A stretch of DNA of 43,869 nucleotides from NCBI GenBank assembly GCA_021775595.1, contig JAJFHN010000066.1, positions 1 through 43,869 on the forward strand. The letters run 5' to 3'. This document shows positions 33,999 through 42,900 of this stretch, in pieces. How positions within the stretch are numbered: position 1 is the first letter of the stretch; each line of letters begins with the position of its first letter. Source of the DNA: Hyphomicrobiales bacterium. GTDB taxonomy: Bacteria; Pseudomonadota; Alphaproteobacteria; Rhizobiales; Methyloligellaceae. The position numbers and the translations under genes are program-made. The notes beneath the pieces are model-generated. The model was not told the DNA's origin. It ran no database searches and was given only the letters and a program-made list of their open reading frames with translations.

Positions 33999-36900
33999 CT
34001 AGACCTGGACAGATCCGTCGTTGCCGCCGCCGTCGTCCACAACCACGCTGACATTGACCGGAACGCCGCCGCCGGTCGTTTGAACGGTTGCGACCTTAGT
34101 GAAGTTTGCCCCGTTGGCCGCACCATCCTGATCGACTTCGAGATCGCCCGTATTGCCGGCATTGGCGCCGTCGAAGCGCACGAACGTGTCGACCTCTGCC
34201 TGACTGATGGGTGAGACGCTTGAGAGGTCAAACAGCGCGGTGAGATCGATGACGTCGGCGTTGAACTCATAATCGGCAATGAGGTCCGAAGCGTCGAGAT
34301 TGGCCAAATAAAAGACGTCGTCGCCTGGTCCGCCAATCAAGGTATCGGCGCCCGGGCCGCCGTCGAGCAGGTCGTTGCCCGCGCCGCCATCCAGCGTATC
34401 GTCGCCGGCGCCGCCATAGAGCTGATCGTTGCCCGCGCCGCCGAAGAGGAAGTCGTTGCCGTCGGTGCCGGTCTCGAAGGCGGCTTCCTCGACCTCGCCG
34501 ATGACATTGTTGACCGGACCGGATTCATAGAAGCCGGTCAGTGTCTGCACCGGATCGCCATTGAAGGTGACGGTGAATTTGGCGCCGTCGAACTGGCTGC
34601 CATTGTGGGTCGAGTTGTTGTCATCGGTATCGACCGAGAAGCGCAGCACGTCGCCGGCGGTGAAGGTGTTCGGATCGAAGTCGAGGCGCAATGTGGACGA
34701 GTTGTCGCTCGCACCCACGACCGTGATGTCGCCGTTGCCCACCGTCGACTCGCTGCCGGCGCCGAAAAACTGACTGGCGGCATCAAAACTCGCCGGGCCC
34801 GCTAGGGTGATCTCGATCGACGAGATAAAGTCGGTCACCAGGGCCGCGGCCGCGAAGGTGAAGCCGAACTGGTTGGCGACGTCGAAGGTGTTGCCGGCGC
34901 GAATGTCGGTGCGCACGTTGCGCAATCCGCCCTTGGCGCCAAGCAGCACGTCATCGCCGCCATTGCCGATAATATAATCGGCATTTTGCGACCCGATCAG
35001 CAAATCTGAACCACGTATCGAGATTGCGTCGATGTCGTCGTCAGTGAAGCGACCGGGCGCGTCGACGAGCGGTTCGCCATCGAGGAACAGGCTGAAGTCG
35101 GTGCCGTCGAAGCGGATCAGATCCCAATCCTGGAAATCGTTGACGCCGACGCCGCCGAGATTGCTGACATCGTCCTCGAGCGAGAAGATCAGATCGCCGT
35201 TGGCCAGCAGGCTCACCGCATCGATGTCTCCGTTGACGCCATATTGGCTGCCGTCGAAGAACATGCTGCGCTGGCCCGTATCGGAGTTCCAATAGACGAT
35301 GTCCTCGTCGGCGTAACTGATGCCGCCGGTTGAGGTCGTGCTGCTGAATGAAAGCAACAAGTCGCCGTTGGGAAGCGCGTGGAACGCGTCCACATTGTTG
35401 GAGCTCCAGTTGTTGGAGCCGTCGATGATCTCCGAATAGGAGGTGTCCGACGGTCCGTCAGCTGCGAAGATATCCTCCGCATCGCGGCGGTTATCGCCGC
35501 CCGTGCCGTTGATGTTGTTGTTGTCGCCCGAAATCGAGAACAGGAATTGGTCCGACGGGAAGACGTGGATGCCGTCGATGTCCTCGCCCGAGCGCGCCAA
35601 ATTGGCGCCGCCGAAGAATTCGGTCACCGTCGTGCCGTCAAAAGCGAAGATCTCCTCGTCATCCATGTTGGTGAGCGCGGCATTCCGGTTGTCGTTGACG
35701 ATCGAGAAGAACACCTGTTGGTCCTCGCCGATTACGATCGAGCCCTCGGCCTGAACCAGCTGGCTGTCGGCGCCCTGCACCAAGACGGTCGCGCTGTTGC
35801 TCTGTTCGCCCGCGCTGTCCTGGATCACGTAGGTGAACTCACCCTCGTCGAACGGCCCGTTCACCGTCAGATGTAGCGCATCGCCCACTTGAGTGATGTT
35901 GGTGATGTCGCCGCTTTCGTTGCCGAAGCTGAAGATCGAGAGCGGGTCCATGTCGGCGTCGGAGTCGTTGATCAGCAGCGCGTCGATCGGGATGACGATG
36001 GTCGTGCCGTCGATCACATTGGTGAAGACGAAATCGTTCTCGGCCATGGGCGCCACGTTGTCGGGGCCCTCCGGCATGATCATGATCGGCAGCGAACCAT
36101 CGGAGGTGTCGCCGTCTGCGTCCGTCACCTCCACTGGGATATCGAGTGTGACGGGCTGATCGTCGCCGGCAACCGTGATGCTGACGCTGCCGATATCGAA
36201 AGTCGGAGTGGGACCGGTCGTGGGATGATCGTTCTTGATCTCGATCCGGTTGTATCCCGTGACGCCTGTCACGCTGACCACGTCGCCGACCGCTAGGCCG
36301 GTGATTGTGGCGAAGTCGCCGCTGGGGTCGATTGTGACTTGTGTCGGCGCCGCACTGCCATTGATTAGAATTTCTGAAATGTCGACAACCGGGTCGCTGT
36401 CCGTGTGCCACGAGGTTTCGTTCGGTCCTACAGGGCCTGGATTGCCGTCGTCATCGGCATCGAACAGCCGCACCGTCAAGTTGACCAACGCGCCGGTCGG
36501 GTTGGTTTGAGAAATGCCAAAGTCGACGCCGTTGACCTCGCGGTGTTCGCCCAGTGAAAACGAGTTATTGGCGCCTGGACCGCTCAGCGCCACATCCGTG
36601 GCGAAGTCGAGCCGGATCGTTTCCATCGGTCCCGTGGCATTGCTGCCAGAGCCGATGCCCTGGGCGCTTTTGTCGACCGCCGCGCGGTTGCCGGAGCTGT
36701 CATTGGCGCTGAAGAGCACGTCGATATCGCCCAGCACGTCATCAAGCGATTTGTAAATACGGTTGGCATTCGAGACCGAACCGATTGGCAGAGCCGCGGT
36801 CACGTCTGCGCCCAAATCAAACGGTTGATGCAAGGTGATCGAATATTTGTCGCCTGCCTCGTTGGCGCCATCTGGATTGAGCTCGATAGTGATCACCAAC

Positions 36901-39900
36901 TCATCCGTATCGGCATTGCGGCCCTCAAGCGTGCTGCCGCCAAAGCCCGTAAGAATGATATTCTCACCGCCGGACTGAACCAGATTGCCCGAGGTGTCCC
37001 GTAAGAAATTATCATCTGGATTATCGTCGACGAAGGCGACGCTTCCGGGCTCGTCGGCGCCGATATTGCCAAAGAAGCCGAGCAGATCCATGCCCATGGT
37101 GTCGGCCACATTGTCGATGGTGACCTTGATCGGCGAAATATCGAGCGGAATGTCGTCGATCACCTGCACTTCGAAGACGTTGCCTTGCAGCATCAGCTGA
37201 TCGCCGGTGCTGTCTTCGGCGAGCACGGTGCCGGTCAGGTCGAGTGTCAGAATGTCCTCGGCGTTGTCCGCCAATTGCGGATCGTGGTGATCGAGCTGAT
37301 CGAAGATCGTCACCTTCCAGGTGCCATCGGGTTCGATCCGCACGGTGAGGATCGTGCGGCCGCCTGCCGTGGCCACCAGCGTGTCATCGGCTGAGAGATC
37401 GGTCGCGAGCGAGGTGAAGATCACGGTCTCGCCCAAGGAGGTGACCGCGTTGCCGCCGGAATCGCGCACTGTCGCATCGGCGAGCTCGGTGATCGTCTTG
37501 ACCCGAAACGTGCCGCTGTCCGTACCGAAATCAACGAGCGTGCTAAGCGAATTGGCGCCCGTTCCGGTGAACATGTTGGTCGTGATGCCGAAGTTCGGAT
37601 TCTGACCTTCCACGTCGTCATCGAGATCATTGACGTCGTCGATGTCCTCGTTGCCGGTCGAGAGATGGGCAAAGAGCGCGTCCTGCGTCGCGGCATCGAG
37701 ATGCTCTTCCTCGACGACGCCCAGCACCGAACCGTCGAGCTGCATCGGCTCTGGATCGATGGTGTCGATCTTGATGATGAATCGGGCCTCGCCGATCATC
37801 ACCGTGTCGTCGTCGAAATCGCTGACATTGATGAAAGGCCCCAAATCGAGCTGGATTTGGGTGATATCGGGCGAAGCGACGTCGAAGGCCGCGAATTGCG
37901 TATAGGTCGCCTTGCCCGCCGCATCGACGGTCAGCGTGAAGACGGTGACGCCATCTGCGATGCCGCTCAGCGTCGTGCCGTCGGACGAGACCTGGACTTG
38001 CTCGCCGCCGACCATGAAGTCGCCGAAGTCCTGCGCCGCGAAGGTCTTGAGCGAGAACGCACCATTCTCATCCGCGCCAAAATCGACGAGGGTCGCGAGG
38101 TCGACCATGGTGGAGATCGGATCGCCGTCCGATCCCTCGCCATTGAAAACGCGCGCCCGCACGTCTACATCGGTGGCCGGCGACACGTTGCGGGCTACGC
38201 TCCCAAACGCCACCACGAAGCCGCCATCGTCGAGCGCGGTGATCACCGGCGTAAACTGGCCGAACGGAAAAGTCGTGTTGATAATGAAGTCATCGGTCGA
38301 GCCGTTAATCTCCACCGGTGTGCCGTCGGCGTTGAAAACCCGCCCGCGCACCGACGAGATGAAGCCGTCAGGGGCAGTGAGACTCTGTTCTTCCCACGCC
38401 ACCACAAAGCGGCCGTCGCCAAGAGCGATGATCTCCGGGTCGCGCTGGACGCCGCCGAGCGTGGTGTTGATGAGGAAGTCGTCCGCTACCGGCGACCCAT
38501 CATTATTGAATATTCGCCCGTGTATTTCCGGTCCTTCCCACGCCACCACGAAGCCGCCGCCTTCAAGGGCGGTGATCTTGGGGTCGAACTGGTTGCCGGG
38601 GAGGGTGGTATTGATGAGGAAGTCATTGACCTCTCTTGGCGTGCCGTCGGCGTCGAACGTCCGGCCGCGGATGGCCGAACCGGAATCGTCCGGCAGGGTG
38701 GCGCTCGCATCTTCCCACGCCACCACGAAGCCGCCATCGCTCAAGGCGGTGATCACCGGACCGCTGTCGCCCTGCCCCGGGTCGCCCTGATTGCCCGTCG
38801 TTATGGTGTTGACGAGGAAGTCCGGTCCCAGCGCTGTGCCATTATCGTCGAACACCCGGGCACGTATCGCGCTGCCGTCCGTGTCCGGCGCATTCTCGCC
38901 GAAATCTTCCCATGTCACTGCGAAACCACCGCCGCTCAAGGCGATGACCTGGGGGTCGGCTTGAAGACCGTTTGTCGTGGTGTTGATAGCAAAATCGGTC
39001 GCCGTGGCCGGCGTCCCGTCGGCGTTGAACACCCGGCCTTGGATATCGGTGCTCAAATTTGTCCACGTCACCACGAAGCCGCCGCTGGCCAATGTGGTGA
39101 TCTCTGGTCCGGATTGCAGGCTTAAAGTCGTGGTGTTGACGAGAAAGTCATCGCTCGAGCTATTGACTGTTACCGGGTTCCCATTTGCATCGAACAGCCG
39201 CCCGCGAATGTCCGTATCGTTGATCGAACCGCCCGGCGGCGTGTCCGCGCTACCGTCCGTCCAGGCGACAAAAAAGCCGCCGCCCGGCAGCGCCGTGATC
39301 ACCTGGTCGGTCTGAAGGCCGAGAGCTGTTGTGCTGACAACAATCTCAGCCCCAAACGGCGTACCGTCTTCATTGAAGACCCGGGCGCGGATACTGCTGG
39401 GGTCCACATCACCGGTGCCGAGGTCTCCGTCTCGCCACACCACCACGAAACGACCATTGGCCAGGGTGGTGATCTCGGGGGCGTACTGGTCGAGTGGAAG
39501 CCCGGTGTTGACGATGAAGTCGTCGCCCGAAGGCGTGATCTCTGGCGGCAAAAGCGCTGCCTGATTGAGCGTCCCAACGTCGTTCATCACCATGCCCGAG
39601 ACGGTCGGGATGTCGTCGGTGACCTTGATGACGAAAGTCCCCTCGGGCAGCAGAATGAAGTCGCCGTCGAAGTCCGTCACCTTGATGTATTGCGAGAAGT
39701 CGATGGCGAGCACGTCCTCGAAGGCCGTCTCCAACGCATCGGTCAGCGGATCGTTTGTCAGCGGATGGTCGAGCTGGTCCTTCAGCGTGTAGGTCGCCTT
39801 GCCATTGCTGTCTATTGTCAGCTCAAAGACCTCGCGGTCGCCGGCCACACCGCGCAGCGTCGTGTCATCGACGCGTACAATCACGACCGGTACGTCCTTC

Positions 39901-42900
39901 GATGTCAGATCGGTTTCCTGCGGGCCTTGGAACGGCTTGATCGAGAAGGCGCCGTGCTCATCGGCGCCGATCTTCACCAGCGCGCCGAGCTGAGCCATTG
40001 TCTGCACGGCGGGGCCGTCCATCTGGCCGTCCTGATCGGTGCCCTGCGAGAGGTTGGTGTCGAGATCGTCTTCATCGACCGCGCCCATCACCATCACAGG
40101 CCCATCATAATCGGGGCCCTGGGAGACCACCTCCGGCACGTCGTCCCTGACGCTTATCTTGAAGGCGCCATAGGGCAGCTTGATGGAATCGCCATCGAAG
40201 TCAGTCACTTTGATGAGCTGTGAAAAATCAATCGACAGAGAATTTTCTTCCGCCGGCACCATGTTGCCCGGGCCCGGATCATGGTCGATTTGATCGAACA
40301 GCGTGAAGGTTGCCTTGCCCGCCATCGTCAGGGTGAGCTCGAAGACCTTGCGGTTGCCGGATGCGACGCCACGGACCGTGCTGCTGTCGACGCGCACGAG
40401 GTAAATCGCCGAGTCCTTTGACGTCAGATCGGTCTGCTTGTGGCCATGGAAATGCATGATCGAGAACTTGGCGTTCTCGTCAGCGCCAATTTTCACCAGC
40501 GAGCCGAGATCGGCCATGGTCGAGACGGAGCCGTTCGGGTTGGTGTCCTCATCCGGGCTGGTGCCCATCGAGAGCTGGGTGGCGAGATCGTCCTCATCGA
40601 CCATGGCAGTGACGTATTCCTCGGTGAGCTCGGGAATGTCGTCGCGGATTTTGATGAAGACCTTGCCGTCGAGATAGACCGTGTCGCCGTCGAAGTCGCT
40701 GGCCTTGATGATCTTGCCGAACTCGAGGACATCGATATCGCCGTGCACGTCTTCCTGCAGATCGAAATTTTGATCGGCGTGCGGGTACTGGTCGCCCGGC
40801 TGCTGATGGAAAAAATCGCCTAAATCGTCGAACGGGCCGTCGTGGTCCATTTGATCGTGCAGTTCGAATTGGAAATCGCCGTTGTTCTGTAAATGGAATT
40901 CGAAGACCATGCGGTCCTGGCCGGCGGAGGCGACCAGAGTCTGAGAGCCGTCCGGATTGGTCACGACTTCGTAGGTGAGATCGTCGCCCTTGGACGAGAG
41001 GCCGAGGTTCTCGAAGTGTCCGAGCTTGCCCGCATCGAAGGTGAACATGCCGGGCTCATCGGCGCCGAATTTGACGAGGCCCGCGAGCGAGCCGAAGACC
41101 ACAGCGGGCCCGCCGGTTGCCTGAAACGGATCGCCGGTGAATGAACCGTCTTTGGTGTCGTTATCGTCCGGGCTGGTTCCCCAAGAGTAATCGGTGGCGA
41201 TGTCGTCTTCGTCGATCGTCTTGTAGATCTTGCCGTGGACGAGCTTCGGCACGTCGTCCTTGATGTCGACGGTGAGCTCACCCATCCGCATATCGCCGTC
41301 TGAATCGGTGGCGATGAAGCCGAGCTTGAGCCACAACAGGTCCTCGACGGGTTTGTCCATATTGCCGAGGCCCGGATTGGGATGATCGACTTGGTCGTGC
41401 AGCTCGAACCAAATTTCGCCTTCGCCCAAATCCGAGAGCTCTGCAGTGAAGATCAGCCGGTCGCCCGATTGGCCCGTGGGATCGAATTCACCGTCGGGAC
41501 CCATTGGAAAGTCGGTGTCGGGGCGTTTTTCGTCGAGACCAACGACGTCGGCGTACTTGTCGCCATAGATCGGGCCTTGGCCATCGACGAAGGCGATCAG
41601 CTTGGTGCCGTCATCGACGAGCTGATAGATGATCGGTTGGCCCTGCGAGGTCAGCGGCGCGCCGTCATGGCTGGTCGCACCCGCGCCGTCGAGCGCGGGG
41701 TCGAAGATCACCGAACGGTCTCCCGCCTTGTGCAGGAATTGCGTGCCGACGCCCTGGCTTTGTAAGTCGATGGCGTTGCCGGCTGCCGCGTCGGCGGCGC
41801 TGAGCGCCAACTGGATCTGGTTGGGCAACAGCGCATTGTTGGTCGCGCTGGTGATGACGTAATAGAGGCCAGGCGGCAGGTTGCCGATGGCTTCATTGAA
41901 TGCCGGATCGAGACCGGCCGGGTCGGTGTTGGTGTAGACGACCTTTTCGCCATCGGCGAAATCATGCCCGTTCTCGATGGTGATGATGTCGTTTGCGACG
42001 TCGATCGCGTCCTGGCCAAAAAACTCCGTGCCGTCCAAGTCACCCGGAGCAAGCTGGATGTTGGGACCGTCGCCGTTGTCACCGCCTTTCATGAATGACG
42101 GCTCCATATTGCCGTCATCCGCGCCCCACCAGATACCGAGCGAGGCGTGGGCGATGGCTGGTCCATAGTCGCTATGGTGGCCCGTATAGGACCCGTCATG
42201 GTTCCCGTCGTTGGGGTGCGTCCCCATCGAGCCTTCGATGCCGTCATAATCGGCAAAGTCGAAATTGGGGTCGAAATTGTTGATGTCGTCTTCGTCGACC
42301 TGCAACAGGAATTCGATCGCCCGGTTGGCGACGACCTTGATGTTGAACTGGACGTCGTTGAAGTCTTCGTCGTCGCCCGGCGAACGCTTATCTTCCCAAT
42401 TGGAGTCCTTTTCGCCATGCCCCATGCCCATCAGCTCATGATCGGCGTCATCGGCGTTGAAGCGCCGGTCGGAGAAATAGACGTTGGCTTCCGCGCCGCG
42501 CAGCTCGATCGGCGGATAGCCCGGCAGGAACGCGGCGATTTCGCCGTTCTGGCCGATGCCAAAAAACACCGGAATGTTCTCGTTGTGCGAGTTTTCGTTC
42601 GGCACGTTGGTGTCGTCGCCGTCGGGAATGATGAAAAAGCCCAAGATGACCGCGCCACGCGGGATTTCGGATACGTCGATCCAGGCCTCTTCGCTGCTCT
42701 CGTCCTTGACGTTGTCCTCGACGATGGCGCCAGAGATCGGCCGCCCGTCCGCGCCTGCGAAATAGTAGCCGAGCGAATTGTCAAAACTGGCCGAGCTCAT
42801 AATATCGGTGAACTTGATGTGCAGCGATTTGACGTCCGACGGAATCTCGTAAAGCAAATCGGCCGGATTGGTGCCGAGCGGACCATCGACGGGTGCGAAA

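Noticed and set aside
37665-39125. 486-codon plus-strand frame opposite the giant gene
   Set aside because: It is generated by the repeated sequence on the minus strand (periodic HHEAA-type repeats) and is not an independent gene.
38119-39517. Possible CRISPR-like DNA repeats
   Set aside because: Repeat units are irregular in length, coding and in frame with protein repeats; there are no constant direct repeats with spacers.
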